Assembly: GCF_000424105.1 (NCBI RefSeq)
Contig: NZ_AUJG01000018.1
Coordinates: 1-46,820, forward strand
Source of the DNA: Lachnospira multipara ATCC 19207
Lineage (GTDB): Bacteria > Bacillota > Clostridia > Lachnospirales > Lachnospiraceae
Reading direction: 5' to 3'
DNA: 46,820 nt
Shown: positions 27,480 to 37,609 of the stretch, piece by piece
Numbering within the stretch: position 1 is the stretch's first letter
Layout: the number at the start of each line of letters is the position of its first letter
Notes under the pieces: generated by a model
The model's database searches: none
Told to the model about the DNA's origin: nothing
Seen by the model: only the letters and a program-made list of their open reading frames with translations
Program-made: the position numbers and the translations under genes

Positions 27480-28439
27480 TTATTCTTCCTTACCAAATAC
27501 TGTGCCAAGTTCAATGTTATTGCCACGAAGGAAGGAGCCTGCATCCATTCTCTTCTTACCTTCTAATTGAACTTCAAGAGCCTCTAAGTAACCCTCTCCT
27601 GTTTTAATTACAAGGGAATTCTTTCTTAGAGCTACGATTTCGCCGTTCTTAGCTGTGCTTAAATCAACTTCGGCATCAGTAACATCATCAAGGCAATTAG
27701 CTTCCCAAATCTTAAAAGTCTTTCCTTGTAAATGTGTGAAAGCTGATGGCCATGGATTAAGACCTCTAATAAGTCTTTCAATGACTACTGCAGACTTATT
27801 AAAATCTATCTCTCCCATGGACTTCTTTATCATCTTAACATATGTAGAATCCTCTTCCTTTTGAGGAATTGGACTTATGCTTCCCTCTTTAAGGCCTACT
27901 AAAGTCTTAACAAGTAGGTTAGCACCTACAACTGCTAATTTATCAAATAAAGAACCGCCTGTTTCCTTAGGATCAAGCTTTAACTTCTCAACCATAAGAA
28001 TGTCGCCTGTATCAAGGCCTTCATTCATCTGCATTGTTGTAACGCCTGAATATTCGCAACCATCAATAACTGCGTACTGAATAGGCGCAGCACCTCTATA
28101 CTTAGGAAGTAAAGATGCATGAACGTTAACACAACCATACTTTGGCATCTCAATAATTTCCTTTGGTAGAATCTGGCCAAATGCTACAACTACAAAAACA
28201 TCTGCATTATAACTTCTTAATTTTTCTACAAATTCAGGGTCTCTAGCTTTCTCTGGCTGTAGGACTTCTAAACTATGGGCAAGAGCCGACTCCTTTACAG
28301 GTGAGAATTGTAATTGCTTACTTCTTCCCTTTGGCTTATCAGGCTGTGTAACTACTGCGCAAACTTCATGTCCTGCCTTTATAATAGCTTCTAATGTACC
28401 CACCGAAAAATCCGGTGTTCCCATAAAAATTACTCTCAC
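27480..28439 (-). CDS. fmt: Methionyl-tRNA formyltransferase
   Basis: 319 residues, normal length. It formylates initiator Met-tRNA using 10-formyl-tetrahydrofolate. Seen: IFMGTPDFSVGTLEAI at the start, TQPDKPKGR, the catalytic CVNVHASLLPKYRGAAPI (N105, H107) and GLDTGDIL with the catalytic Asp, then a C-terminal domain that binds tRNA. The start is a GTG at 28439, preceded by GAGG. It lies next to def, which removes the formyl group it adds. The fhs gene near 33 kb supplies its cofactor. Confidence 0.98.
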   Translation of the reverse strand: MRVIFMGTPDFSVGTLEAIIKAGHEVCAVVTQPDKPKGRSKQLQFSPVKESALAHSLEVLQPEKARDPEFVEKLRSYNADVFVVVAFGQILPKEIIEMPKYGCVNVHASLLPKYRGAAPIQYAVIDGCEYSGVTTMQMNEGLDTGDILMVEKLKLDPKETGGSLFDKLAVVGANLLVKTLVGLKEGSISPIPQKEEDSTYVKMIKKSMGEIDFNKSAVVIERLIRGLNPWPSAFTHLQGKTFKIWEANCLDDVTDAEVDLSTAKNGEIVALRKNSLVIKTGEGYLEALEVQLEGKKRMDAGSFLRGNNIELGTVFGKEE

Positions 28440-28488
28440 TAATTTGCCTCTTTTCTATATTTATGAATTTATCTTCTATATTTATGGA

Positions 28489-28959
28489 TTATTCTTCGTC
28501 GTAGTCAACTTCCATTAACTCGCCTTCCATCTTATCAACGTACATTACACCGTTTAGATGGTCAATTTCATGAAGCATACATCTAGCAAGTAATTCTTCA
28601 CCTTCAACAATAATTTCTTCCATATCTTCATTTAAAGCCTTAACCTTAGCATAGTTAGGTCTTGTAACAATACCTACCTTACCTGGAACTGAAAGGCAAC
28701 CTTCCTGTCCTGTCTGGCTTCCGCTTGTCTCTAAAACAACTGGATTAATTAATACGATTGGGTCATCGCCACAATCAATTACTACTAATCTCTTTCTTAC
28801 ACCTACCTGAGGAGCTGCAAGACCAACACCATTAGCCTCATACATTGTTTCAAACATATCCTCGATAAGTTCCTTAATTCTTGGTGTCATTTCTTTTATT
28901 TCTTTGCATTCTGCTCTTAATATATCATCACCAATTTCTCTAATATTTCTGATTGCCAT
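28489..28959 (-). CDS. def: Peptide deformylase
   Basis: 156 residues. Three family motifs are complete: GVGLAAPQVG (44-53), EGCLS (86-90, metal-binding Cys88) and HEIDHLNG (130-137, two metal-binding His and catalytic Glu). It removes the N-formyl group from new proteins. The gene is placed between priA and fmt, 26 bases after priA. The ATG at 28959 is preceded by an AGGAGA site. Confidence 0.98.
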   Translation of the reverse strand: MAIRNIREIGDDILRAECKEIKEMTPRIKELIEDMFETMYEANGVGLAAPQVGVRKRLVVIDCGDDPIVLINPVVLETSGSQTGQEGCLSVPGKVGIVTRPNYAKVKALNEDMEEIIVEGEELLARCMLHEIDHLNGVMYVDKMEGELMEVDYDEE

Positions 28960-28985
28960 ATTATTATTCTCCTATCTTTATAATA

Positions 28986-31193
28986 TTATTCATTAAAGTC
29001 ATAATTGACTAAAACATTTTTAAACAATGGGTTTCCAATAACAAAATTGTCCAAGTTCTCATATACACTGCTTAGTTTACCATATTCTTTATTGCGAATA
29101 TATATAACTTTGCTAAAAATATCATTAATTTTATAAATATTAGCTTTAGTTGGACCTAAAACTATTGAATTATTTACCTTGTCCGCTTTCTCCTTTAAGC
29201 TAATGCTAGCCCTATCTAGTGCCTCCTCATTAGGGCTTGATAAGGTAACTTTTAGCATATTTAATATAGGAGGATAGCCAAGTAATTTTCTATAGCTTAT
29301 TTCTTGATCAAAAAATCCTCTAAAATCCTGATGTGCCGCAGTCTGAATACTGTAGTGATCTGGTGTATAGCTTTGAATTACTACCTCACCAAGACTTTTA
29401 CCTCTACCAGCTCTACCAGCACTTTGAGTTAGCAACTGGAAGGTCTTTTCGGGGGCCTTGTAATCACTAGCATAAAGTGACATATCTGCTGCCACAATGC
29501 CAACTAAAGTAACATCTGGAAAATCGTGTCCCTTTACAATCATCTGAGTACCTACTAAAATATCTGCCTCATGATTTGCAAAGCATTCAAGGATTCTTTC
29601 ATGTCCACCCTTATTCTTTGTTGTATCTGTGTCCATACGAAGGACTCTAGCATTAGGATACTCCTTTTTTAGTAATTTTTCTAATGCTTGAGTTCCTGCC
29701 CTAAAGCCTGCTATATATTTTGAGCCACACTCTGGGCAAGTCGTAACATTTTCCTGCTCATAACCACAATAGTGGCAGATAAGTTTCCCGTTATTATGGG
29801 CCGTTAAGGAAACGTCACAATGAGGGCACTTCATTACATGCCCGCAGCTTCTACAAGATATAAATCCTGCATAGCCTCTTTTATTTAAAAAGAGCATTAT
29901 CTGCTCCTTCTTTTCAAGTCTATCACTAATTAGCGCCTTTAACCTTCTACTAAAAACAGACCTATTGCCAGCTCTTAGCTCGTCTCTCATGTCTTCTACA
30001 TAGACCTTTGGTAACTTAGCATCTCCCGCTCTCTTAGTCAAAGTAATTAGTTTATATTCTCCATTTAGGGCTCTTTCATAACTATCCACGCTTGGGGTAG
30101 CCGAACCTAGTATTACTGGAATTTGTTTCTTCTTTGCTATATGAATTGCAACGGGTCTAGCATGATATCTTGGAGTCTTATCGGATTTATAAGCTCCCTC
30201 ATGCTCTTCATCAATAACTATAAGACCTAAATTAGGAAATGGTGTGAACAGCGCAGACCTAGGTCCAATAATTACACTGATTTCCCCACGCATACTTCTT
30301 AAAAATTGGTCGTATCGCTCGCCCTTTGACATCTTAGAATTTAAGATAGAAACCTTATCTCCAAATCTATAGTAGAATCTCTGCACTGTCTGTAAAGTTA
30401 GAGCAATCTCTGGAATAAGCATAATTACTTGCTTTCCTGATTCAATAACCTTCTCAATTACATCCAGGTAGACTTCCGTCTTTCCACTACCTGTAATTCC
30501 GTGTAGAAGATAAGTTCTATATACATTTTCATCTATGTCTTTTTTTATCAAATCTGCTGCCTGTCTCTGCTCTGGGTTTAATTCCACATTCTTACCAAAC
30601 ATATTCCTTCTTGGCACAGGATTTCGATAATATTCTTCTGAGTTAATCTTTATAATTTCGTCATCTTCAAGTGATTTAATAGTTGATGCTGAGATATTAA
30701 GCTTAGATTTTATAATACTCATATCAATTATTTCTTCTTCTATCAAAGCCTCTACTAATCTAAATTTTGCCTTTGCATTCTTTTTTAAAAATGTATCAAG
30801 CATTGCCTTTGCCTCATCCACCGGCACATTAAGGCACACAGACTTCTTCTCTTTTTGGCTAACCTTATCCTTTACAGGAATAACTGTCTTTAGAGCCTGA
30901 TTCATGGTTGAACCGTAGTTTTTCTTAATCCAGTAAGCAAGCTCAATCATTTCCCCTGCAAGACCCACTTTGTCTGTAACTAGGCTGTCTATGTACTTAA
31001 TCTTCTCCACAGGGTACTTTGCCTCTTCCCCCATATTAATTACATAGCCCTGAATCATCTTGTTAGCTCTACCAAAGGGTATGTTAACTAAACTTCCAAT
31101 CTTAACAATATCCCGGAGTTCATCCGGGATATTGTATTGAAAAGTCTTATCTAATTGTTCATGAGATATATCTATTATTATATCAGCAAACAT
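28986..31193 (-). CDS. priA: Primosomal protein N' (replication restart helicase PriA)
   Basis: 735 residues. An N-terminal DNA-binding region (ADIIIDISHEQLDKTFQYNIP) precedes a superfamily 2 helicase core with GITGSGKTEVYLD (about 230), DEEHEGAYKSD and GSATPS. Eight zinc-binding cysteines follow (CRSCG, CPHC, CHYCG, CPECG). The C-terminal helicase lobe has QLLTQSAGRAGRG. It reloads the replication machinery at stalled forks. The start is 2 bases from the murE stop, so the two are tightly coupled. Confidence 0.98.
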   Translation of the reverse strand: MFADIIIDISHEQLDKTFQYNIPDELRDIVKIGSLVNIPFGRANKMIQGYVINMGEEAKYPVEKIKYIDSLVTDKVGLAGEMIELAYWIKKNYGSTMNQALKTVIPVKDKVSQKEKKSVCLNVPVDEAKAMLDTFLKKNAKAKFRLVEALIEEEIIDMSIIKSKLNISASTIKSLEDDEIIKINSEEYYRNPVPRRNMFGKNVELNPEQRQAADLIKKDIDENVYRTYLLHGITGSGKTEVYLDVIEKVIESGKQVIMLIPEIALTLQTVQRFYYRFGDKVSILNSKMSKGERYDQFLRSMRGEISVIIGPRSALFTPFPNLGLIVIDEEHEGAYKSDKTPRYHARPVAIHIAKKKQIPVILGSATPSVDSYERALNGEYKLITLTKRAGDAKLPKVYVEDMRDELRAGNRSVFSRRLKALISDRLEKKEQIMLFLNKRGYAGFISCRSCGHVMKCPHCDVSLTAHNNGKLICHYCGYEQENVTTCPECGSKYIAGFRAGTQALEKLLKKEYPNARVLRMDTDTTKNKGGHERILECFANHEADILVGTQMIVKGHDFPDVTLVGIVAADMSLYASDYKAPEKTFQLLTQSAGRAGRGKSLGEVVIQSYTPDHYSIQTAAHQDFRGFFDQEISYRKLLGYPPILNMLKVTLSSPNEEALDRASISLKEKADKVNNSIVLGPTKANIYKINDIFSKVIYIRNKEYGKLSSVYENLDNFVIGNPLFKNVLVNYDFNE

Positions 31194-31195
31194 TT

Positions 31196-32698
31196 TTACC
31201 TCTTAAGTTCCTCTAAAACCTCAGCAATAAGCTCTCTTTCATCCATGTGATGCTTTACGCCCTTAATAATCTGGTAGTCCTCATGTCCCTTACCTGCAAG
31301 AACAATGATATCTCCTGGCTCACCATGAGCAATTGCGTACTTAATAGCTTCCTTACGGTCTATTATATCCACATGCTTACCATCAGTTTTAGATATTCCA
31401 GTTATAATATCCTTAATAATTGCTTCAGGCTCTTCATCTCTTGGATTATCAGATGTAATAATTGTTAAATCTGATAATTTTCCAGATACTTCGCCCATTT
31501 CAAATCTTCTATCTCTTGATCTGTTACCGCCACAACCAAATAAAGTTACAATTCTATGTGGATTGTATTCTCTTAAAGTTGTAAGTAAGCTTTCAAGGGA
31601 CATAGCATTATGTGCATAATCTATCATTAAACTAAAGTTATCAGATACCTTTACAAGTTCAATTCTACCCTTTACCTTAACCTCCTGAAGTGTCTTTAAA
31701 AGAGTTGCCTCTGGCACATTAAAATGTTTTGTTACCGCAATAGCTGATAAAGAGTTATAAACTGAGAAGCGACCTGGAAGATTTAATTTAACTTCTAAGT
31801 CCTTACTATCATCCTTTGAAACTAACTTATAGTTTAATCCAATATTACCACCTTCGTGGAAAAGCTTAATATCGCTTGCCTTAAGGTCTGCGTCCTTATC
31901 AATAGCATATGTCTCTATTTTACAAGTTGCATTCTTAATCATCTTTTCAACATGCTCATCATCTGCATTAAAAATACCTGTTGAGCACTGTCTAAACAAC
32001 TTAGCCTTACATTCTAAGTAATCCTCAAAGCTTTCATGTTCATTAGGTCCGATGTGATCTGGCTCAAGGTTTGTAAATACACCAATATTAAACATAATAC
32101 CTGCTGTTCTATCAAGCTTTAGTCCTTGACTTGAAACTTCCATAACAACAGCCTTACAACCAGCATTAACCATCTTTCTAAAGCTTTCATGAATCTGGCT
32201 TGATTCAGGAGTAGTATTCTCTGATGGAATGTGCTCATCACCAATGATTGTCTCGATTGTACCAATAAGACCTGTCTTAATACCGCATGCCTCTAATACA
32301 TTCTTAATCATATATGTTGTAGTTGTCTTTCCCTTTGTACCAGTAATACCAATAGTAAAAATTTCCTTATCTGGATTCTTATAGATACTAGCTGACATTA
32401 AGGCAAGAGCGAGTCTTGTGTTATCTGTCTTAATAACTGTGATTCCTTCTGGAATATCAGCTAAATTAGCAGTAGATTCAACTACAATAGCACTAGCTCT
32501 ATCAATCACATTAGGGATAAATTTGTGTCCGTCTACTACCGCTCCTTTAATTGCAACAAAAACGCCGTCCTTATCTACTTTTCTAGAGTCAGAACTTACA
32601 TTTGTTACATAAATGTCTTCTTTACCCTGTAGGATTTCATAGCTGAAATCTGTACATTCATTTTCTATACAATTTTTTAAAATCTCTGATAATAACAT
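31196..32698 (-). CDS. murE: UDP-N-acetylmuramoyl-L-alanyl-D-glutamate--2,6-diaminopimelate ligase
   Basis: 500 residues. Seen: N-terminal SSDSRKVDKDGVFVAIKG (UDP-binding), the ATP loop GTKGKTTTT (120-128), NLEPDHIGPNEH, and DYAHNAMSLE in the C-terminal domain. The specificity motif is DNPRDE (about 415), the DNPR form that goes with meso-diaminopimelate, so the wall is predicted to be DAP-type. It is the first gene of the long operon and is separated from fhs by 110 bases. The nearby TATAAT-like boxes do not give a clear promoter. A small stem ACAAGT/ACTTGT (about 32710-32727) lies in its leader. Confidence 0.97.
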   Translation of the reverse strand: MLLSEILKNCIENECTDFSYEILQGKEDIYVTNVSSDSRKVDKDGVFVAIKGAVVDGHKFIPNVIDRASAIVVESTANLADIPEGITVIKTDNTRLALALMSASIYKNPDKEIFTIGITGTKGKTTTTYMIKNVLEACGIKTGLIGTIETIIGDEHIPSENTTPESSQIHESFRKMVNAGCKAVVMEVSSQGLKLDRTAGIMFNIGVFTNLEPDHIGPNEHESFEDYLECKAKLFRQCSTGIFNADDEHVEKMIKNATCKIETYAIDKDADLKASDIKLFHEGGNIGLNYKLVSKDDSKDLEVKLNLPGRFSVYNSLSAIAVTKHFNVPEATLLKTLQEVKVKGRIELVKVSDNFSLMIDYAHNAMSLESLLTTLREYNPHRIVTLFGCGGNRSRDRRFEMGEVSGKLSDLTIITSDNPRDEEPEAIIKDIITGISKTDGKHVDIIDRKEAIKYAIAHGEPGDIIVLAGKGHEDYQIIKGVKHHMDERELIAEVLEELKR

Positions 32699-32810
32699 AA
32701 TTTTTACCTAACAAGTATAATAACTTGTCCTCCCATTAATCTTTTGCTTTATTATAAGCAAATTATAAGTAAATGTGTGAAAGTCTTTTAAGTAAATGTG
32801 TAAATATATT

Positions 32811-34490
32811 TTAGAATAAACCTGTTATTTTATTATTTTCTTCATCAAAGTCAATTCCAACTGCGGCTGGCTTCTTTGGAAGTCCTGGCATTGTAAGAAT
32901 TTTACCTGTAAGCACAACTACAAAGCCTGCGCCTGCATTTACATAAACTTCTCTTACATTAACATCGAAATTTTCTGGTCTACCAAGTAAGCTTGCATCA
33001 TCTGATAAAGAATACTGAGTCTTAGCCATACAAATAGGAAGCTTAGCAAAACCAAGTTCTTCTAATCTAGCTAATTCCTTCTTTGCCTTTGAATCAAATG
33101 TTACATGACTTGCGCCATAAATTTCCTTAGCGATTGTGTTGATCTTATCTTCAAGGCTTAAATCAAGTGAGTAAATTGGAGCGAAATTGCTTTCCTTCTT
33201 CTCAATTGTCTCTAATACCTTGTTAGCAAGCTCGATTCCACCTTCGCCGCCCTTAGCCCATACATTTGCCAATGCAAATTCACAGCCAAGGCTTTCACAA
33301 TGTTCCTTAATGAATTCATATTCAGCCTGTGTATCTGAAATAAATGAATTAAGTGTTACTACTACTGGAACACCGTATTTATGCATATTCTCGATATGCT
33401 TATCAAGATTTACGATACCTTTTTTTAGAGCTTCTAAGTTCTCTTCGTTTAAATCCTGCTTTGCAACGCCACCATTGTATTTTAAGGCTCTAACTGTTGC
33501 TACAATTACTACAGCATCTGGCTTAAGGCCTGCCATACGGCACTTAATATCAAGGAACTTCTCAGCACCAAGATCTGCGCCAAATCCTGCCTCTGTAACT
33601 GTATAATCAGCAAGCTTAAGTGCAAGCTTTGTTGCTCTTACTGAGTTACATCCATGTGCAATATTAGCAAATGGGCCACCATGTACAAGTACTGGTGTAT
33701 TCTCTAATGTCTGAATCATATTAGGCTTAATTGCATCCTTAAGTAAGGCTGCCATTGCACCTGTTGCCTTTAAATCTTTAGCTGTTACAGGCTCTCCAGC
33801 TCTATTATATGCAACGATAATATTGTCTAATCTTCTCTTTAAATCCTGCATATCTTCACAAAGACATAGGATAGCCATAATCTCAGATGCTACTGTAATT
33901 ATGAAATGATCCTGTCTTGGAACACCATCAGTCTTCTCGCCAAGTCCAACTACAATATTACGTAATGCTCTATCATTCATATCAAGGCAACGCTTCCAAA
34001 CTACTCTATTAACATCGATGTCAAGCTCGTTACCATGATGAATATGATTATCAAGCATAGCTGCTAATAGGTTGTTAGCAGAAGTTATTGCATGAAAATC
34101 TCCAGTAAAGTGTAGATTAAGGTCCTCCATAGGAACTACCTGAGCGTATCCGCCACCAGCTGCACCACCCTTAATACCAAAACATGGTCCAAGAGAAGGT
34201 TCTCTTAGTGCTGCTACAGTCTTCTTTCCTAACTTATTAAGTGCCTCTGTAAGTCCAATACTAATTGTAGTCTTACCCTCACCTGCTGGTGTTGGGTTAA
34301 TTGCTGTAACTAGAATTAACTTACCATCCTCATTTTTTGAAACACGCTCAATAGCCTCATCGGAGATCTTAGCCTTATACTTGCCATACATCTCTAAATC
34401 GTCCTCAGAAATGTCTACTAACTTAGCCACTTCCTTGATGTGTTTCATTGTTGCTTCCTGTGCGATTTCAATATCACTTTTCACTGCCAT
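32811..34490 (-). CDS. fhs: Formate--tetrahydrofolate ligase
   Basis: 559 residues from the ATG at 34490, which follows GGAGGATTT; 24 upstream in-frame codons have no support. It makes 10-formyl-tetrahydrofolate from formate, ATP and THF for purine synthesis, initiator tRNA formylation and the methyl branch of one-carbon metabolism. Seen: the ATP loop [10 protein letters not shown] (66-75), [23 protein letters not shown] (given here only as the REPSLGP...KGGAAGGG signature), and [11 protein letters not shown]. It stands alone with its own promoter and leader hairpin. Acetogenesis cannot be concluded, since many fermenters have this gene. Confidence 0.98.
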   Translation of the reverse strand: MAVKSDIEIAQEATMKHIKEVAKLVDISEDDLEMYGKYKAKISDEAIERVSKNEDGKLILVTAINPTPAGEGKTTISIGLTEALNKLGKKTVAALREPSLGPCFGIKGGAAGGGYAQVVPMEDLNLHFTGDFHAITSANNLLAAMLDNHIHHGNELDIDVNRVVWKRCLDMNDRALRNIVVGLGEKTDGVPRQDHFIITVASEIMAILCLCEDMQDLKRRLDNIIVAYNRAGEPVTAKDLKATGAMAALLKDAIKPNMIQTLENTPVLVHGGPFANIAHGCNSVRATKLALKLADYTVTEAGFGADLGAEKFLDIKCRMAGLKPDAVVIVATVRALKYNGGVAKQDLNEENLEALKKGIVNLDKHIENMHKYGVPVVVTLNSFISDTQAEYEFIKEHCESLGCEFALANVWAKGGEGGIELANKVLETIEKKESNFAPIYSLDLSLEDKINTIAKEIYGASHVTFDSKAKKELARLEELGFAKLPICMAKTQYSLSDDASLLGRPENFDVNVREVYVNAGAGFVVVLTGKILTMPGLPKKPAAVGIDFDEENNKITGLF

Positions 34491-34512
34491 ACAAATCCTC
34501 CAAAAATAAAAG

Positions 34513-34564
34513 ATACGTTTTGTAAACGCATGTAGATTGTACCATATTGTTAGTTCTCTCACAA
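34513..34564 (-). promoter_or_regulatory. Promoter and leader hairpin of fhs
   Basis: On the minus strand TTGTGA (34559-34564) and TACAAT (34536-34541) are 17 bases apart and the -10 is extended (TGG before it). Directly downstream, ATGCGTTT and AAACGTAT (34513-34531) form a hairpin followed by a T-rich stretch (CTTTTATTTTT) before the ribosome binding site. This could cause early termination, but the stem is short. Confidence 0.65.
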
Positions 34565-34621
34565 TTGCTATTTAAACACATTTACTATTCTAGCTATCTT
34601 TCCAAAAAAGACTTATCTTAA

Positions 34622-37414
34622 TTAACCATTTGCAAGATTATTGTTGAAATCCTCAAGGGACATCTCAACTTTTCTAGGTTTTGTTCCCATTTCCTGTCCA
34701 ACAACCCCTGCATCAAAGAGCTGGTCCATGATTCTGCCGGCTCTGTTAAATCCTATTTTAAAATGTCTTTGAAGCATGCCAATGGAACCCTTTTCGTTTT
34801 CAATAACGAATCGTCCTGCCTCAGCAAATAAAGGATCTCTTTCATCCTGACTTTGTGACTGGCCAACTAAGGCTGCCCCAATTTCAGTCTTTGAAATGCT
34901 CTCATCATATACTACTGGTGGATTCTTTCTCTTTACATCCTCTACCATGTCTGCCACTTCTTCATCAGAAATAAAGGCACCCTGCACTCTTAAAGGCTTT
35001 GGTAAATTTGAAGGGAAATAGAGCATATCGCCCTTTCCAAGTAGTTTTTCAGCACCATTCATATCAAGGATAGTTCTTGAATCCACACCTGAGGATACTG
35101 CAAATGCAATTCTTGACGGTACATTTGCCTTAATAAGTCCAGTTACAACATTAACCGAAGGTCTCTGTGTTGCAATAACCATGTGAATTCCTGCAGCTCT
35201 TGCTAGCTGAGCAAGTCTACAGATTGCATCTTCAACTTCATTAGCAGAAACCATCATAAGATCAGCTAACTCATCAATAATAATAAGAATCTGTGGCTTC
35301 TTATCCTTAACAACTTCACCCTGATCATCAATAATTTCGCCCTTAACAACCTTCTCATTGTAACCTTCAAGGTTTCTAACACCGTATTTAGCAAAATCCT
35401 TATATCGTCTATCCATTTCAATAACTGCCCAGTTAAGTGCCTTAGCAGCTTCCTTAGGATCTGTTACGACTTTTTCAGCTAGATGTGGAATGCCATTATA
35501 AACACTAAGTTCAACCACCTTTGGATCTACCAAAATCATTCTTACATCTTCAGGAGATGCATTATATAAAATACTTGTAATAATTGTATTAATACAAACT
35601 GACTTACCAGAACCTGTAGCACCAGCAATAAGCATATGTGGCATCTTAGCAATATCCGCTAAAATCACCTTACCAGCAATATCTCTACCTGTAGCAAATA
35701 CAAGCTTTGACTTAGCATTCTTAAATTCCTTAGATTCAATTAACTCTCTAAGTCCAACTGTTGTTGCTTCCTTATTAGGCACTTCAATACCAATGGCTGA
35801 CTTACCAGGAATTGGTGCCTCAATTCTAATATCTGCTGCCGCAAGGCTTAACTTAATATCATCTGCAAGGGAAACAATTTTACTAACCTTTACTCCTTGT
35901 TCAGGCTGAATTTCATATCTTGTAACCGATGGGCCATAACTAATTCCAACTACATCTACAGCTACACCAAAGTTAAGTAAAGTCTGCTTTAATACTCTTG
36001 CAGTCTCATCATTCTTGCCTGTTGATGCTCCAAGAAATGCAGTCTTTTTACTACGCTTAAGGCAGTTAATATCAGGCTTGTGATATTTCTTTTGATTGCC
36101 TTTTTCAAACGTAGTCTCCTTAGCTGCTGCCTGACCATAACTTTCAGTTAAGCTATCTCTAGCACCTGAACTAGCATGTGGATTAGGGTTTGCATAAGTA
36201 TTAGAACTTGCATAAGCATTAGAACTTGCATAAGCATTAGAACCTGCATTATAAGCCGATACAAAATCATTATCAGATGCAACATCTGCTCTTAAATCCT
36301 CATCTAGTGTATTAGGAGCTTCCTGTGCTGCCTCGTTATGACTTTCCTTATAGCTGTCACTATGGTTATCAGGATAGCCTTCATCATAGTCTTCATCTGT
36401 CATTACGCTGTTAAAGCCATTAAAGACCTGATTGTTAGAATCTGGTTCATAAATATCCTTTGAATACTCATCCTCAGGATTAGAAATTGCCTCAACATTT
36501 TCTATATTAATATCACTATCTTCTTGTCCGTTTCTTTCAATTAAAGTATCAGATGTAACGCCTAAAACTTTTCGTCCCATTCTTCTTGCTGGGCTCTTTT
36601 TCTTCTTTTTAGTTGAATCTATTTGTCCATTTTCTTCAAAAGCGTTTTTGTTAGCATTTTTAGAAAAATATCCATTTCTTTCAAGTTCTTCGTCTTCATC
36701 ATCTTCATAATCTGCAAGGTCATTTTGTTCCTTATATTCAAAATAATCCTTCTTAGCTACTTCGATAAATTCCTTACTCTTAGTCTTAGCATTCTTCATG
36801 CCCTTAATAAAGGATTTCTCAGTGATTACCACGATGCAAATAATCATTAAAGCAAGCATAATCACAAACGATCCAACTGTTCCAAGAGGATATAAAATCT
36901 TACAAAGAAGGCCGCCAAAAAAGCCGCCGCCGATTTTGTCATTAGCGCACACTGTAAAGAAGGAGAAAATGTTACCTTCAACTCTAGGTACATTTGTAAT
37001 TCTCTGCCACATTGCAGCTAGGTCTACCATAAGGCCGTATACTGCAATAGCCTTGATTCGTGCAATCTTAATAAAGCTCTTGTTTACAGAAATAAAGATA
37101 ATAGTTCCTGCCACAACAAATGGGAAGAAATATTCCATTACCCCAATAAAACCAAACATGAGCCACTTAATTGCTCTACCTACAGAACCTGCTAATTCGA
37201 AATTTGATAGTACTAAAATAGCAGCGCATGCAAATGCAATCAATACCACTATTTCTTCCTTTAGACCGTATTCTTCCTGAGCTTCCTCAGTCTTTTTTGC
37301 CTCTTCGCCCTTAGTCTTTTTATTTGAACTAGTCTTAGCATCACTGCTAGACTTACTATTTGCCCTACTTACTGTTTTTACTGGCCTTTTATTATTTTTA
37401 CTAGCTAAAGCCAT
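34622..37414 (-). CDS. ftsK: DNA translocase FtsK/SpoIIIE
   Basis: 930 residues. A basic N-terminus precedes four or five transmembrane helices (about 50-215), then a long low-complexity, acidic linker with short repeats, then the motor domain (about 450-840) with Walker A GATGSGKSVCIN (about 600), Walker B IIIDELADL and TQRPSVNVVTGLIKANVPSRI. The C-terminal gamma winged helix (about 865-925, GMLQRHFKIGFNRAGRIMDQL) reads polar sequence guides. It pumps chromosomal DNA through the closing septum or into the forespore. The gene stands alone with an extended -10 promoter. Confidence 0.97.
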   Translation of the reverse strand: MALASKNNKRPVKTVSRANSKSSSDAKTSSNKKTKGEEAKKTEEAQEEYGLKEEIVVLIAFACAAILVLSNFELAGSVGRAIKWLMFGFIGVMEYFFPFVVAGTIIFISVNKSFIKIARIKAIAVYGLMVDLAAMWQRITNVPRVEGNIFSFFTVCANDKIGGGFFGGLLCKILYPLGTVGSFVIMLALMIICIVVITEKSFIKGMKNAKTKSKEFIEVAKKDYFEYKEQNDLADYEDDEDEELERNGYFSKNANKNAFEENGQIDSTKKKKKSPARRMGRKVLGVTSDTLIERNGQEDSDINIENVEAISNPEDEYSKDIYEPDSNNQVFNGFNSVMTDEDYDEGYPDNHSDSYKESHNEAAQEAPNTLDEDLRADVASDNDFVSAYNAGSNAYASSNAYASSNTYANPNPHASSGARDSLTESYGQAAAKETTFEKGNQKKYHKPDINCLKRSKKTAFLGASTGKNDETARVLKQTLLNFGVAVDVVGISYGPSVTRYEIQPEQGVKVSKIVSLADDIKLSLAAADIRIEAPIPGKSAIGIEVPNKEATTVGLRELIESKEFKNAKSKLVFATGRDIAGKVILADIAKMPHMLIAGATGSGKSVCINTIITSILYNASPEDVRMILVDPKVVELSVYNGIPHLAEKVVTDPKEAAKALNWAVIEMDRRYKDFAKYGVRNLEGYNEKVVKGEIIDDQGEVVKDKKPQILIIIDELADLMMVSANEVEDAICRLAQLARAAGIHMVIATQRPSVNVVTGLIKANVPSRIAFAVSSGVDSRTILDMNGAEKLLGKGDMLYFPSNLPKPLRVQGAFISDEEVADMVEDVKRKNPPVVYDESISKTEIGAALVGQSQSQDERDPLFAEAGRFVIENEKGSIGMLQRHFKIGFNRAGRIMDQLFDAGVVGQEMGTKPRKVEMSLEDFNNNLANG
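36192..36245. repeat. 18-base tandem repeat, three copies, in the ftsK linker
   Basis: The plus-strand unit GCATAAGCATTAGAACTT is present three times in a row with two base differences, encoding the six-residue repeat Ser-Asn-Ala-Tyr-Ala-Ser in the FtsK linker. The repeat is in frame and its number could vary between strains. Confidence 0.85.
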
Positions 37415-37456
37415 TTATGATTTCCTCCCGTCCCAAAGCATTCTTTAAACTTATTT

Positions 37457-37486
37457 ATTATACCATATAAGCCAAAAGTAAAACAA
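37457..37486 (-). promoter_or_regulatory. Promoter of ftsK
   Basis: On the minus strand TTGTTT (37481-37486) and TATAAT (37457-37462) are 18 bases apart, with TGG directly before the -10 (extended -10). The -35 region falls inside the T-tract side of the terminator for the upstream ABC-F gene. Confidence 0.65.
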
Positions 37487-37519
37487 GGAAGCGAAATGCA
37501 ATTAAGCAAATCACTTCCT
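37478..37519 (-). terminator. Terminator of the ABC-F gene
   Basis: AGGAAGCGAAATGC (37486-37499) and GCAAATCACTTCCT (37506-37519) pair imperfectly over 14 bases around ATTAAG-like loop bases. On the minus strand TTGTTTTACTTTT follows. Confidence 0.75.
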
Positions 37520-37609
37520 AATTTCACATATTATATTAGTTTGTATATGTCCAAACTTTTAGAACATTTTTAAAAATGAATCTAAGCCTTAAATTAAGCA
37601 ATTCTTAAA

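Noticed and set aside
36623-37280. Plus-strand frames of 75 and 160 codons opposite ftsK
   Set aside because: They are shadows of the transmembrane and linker coding region of ftsK, without start signals.
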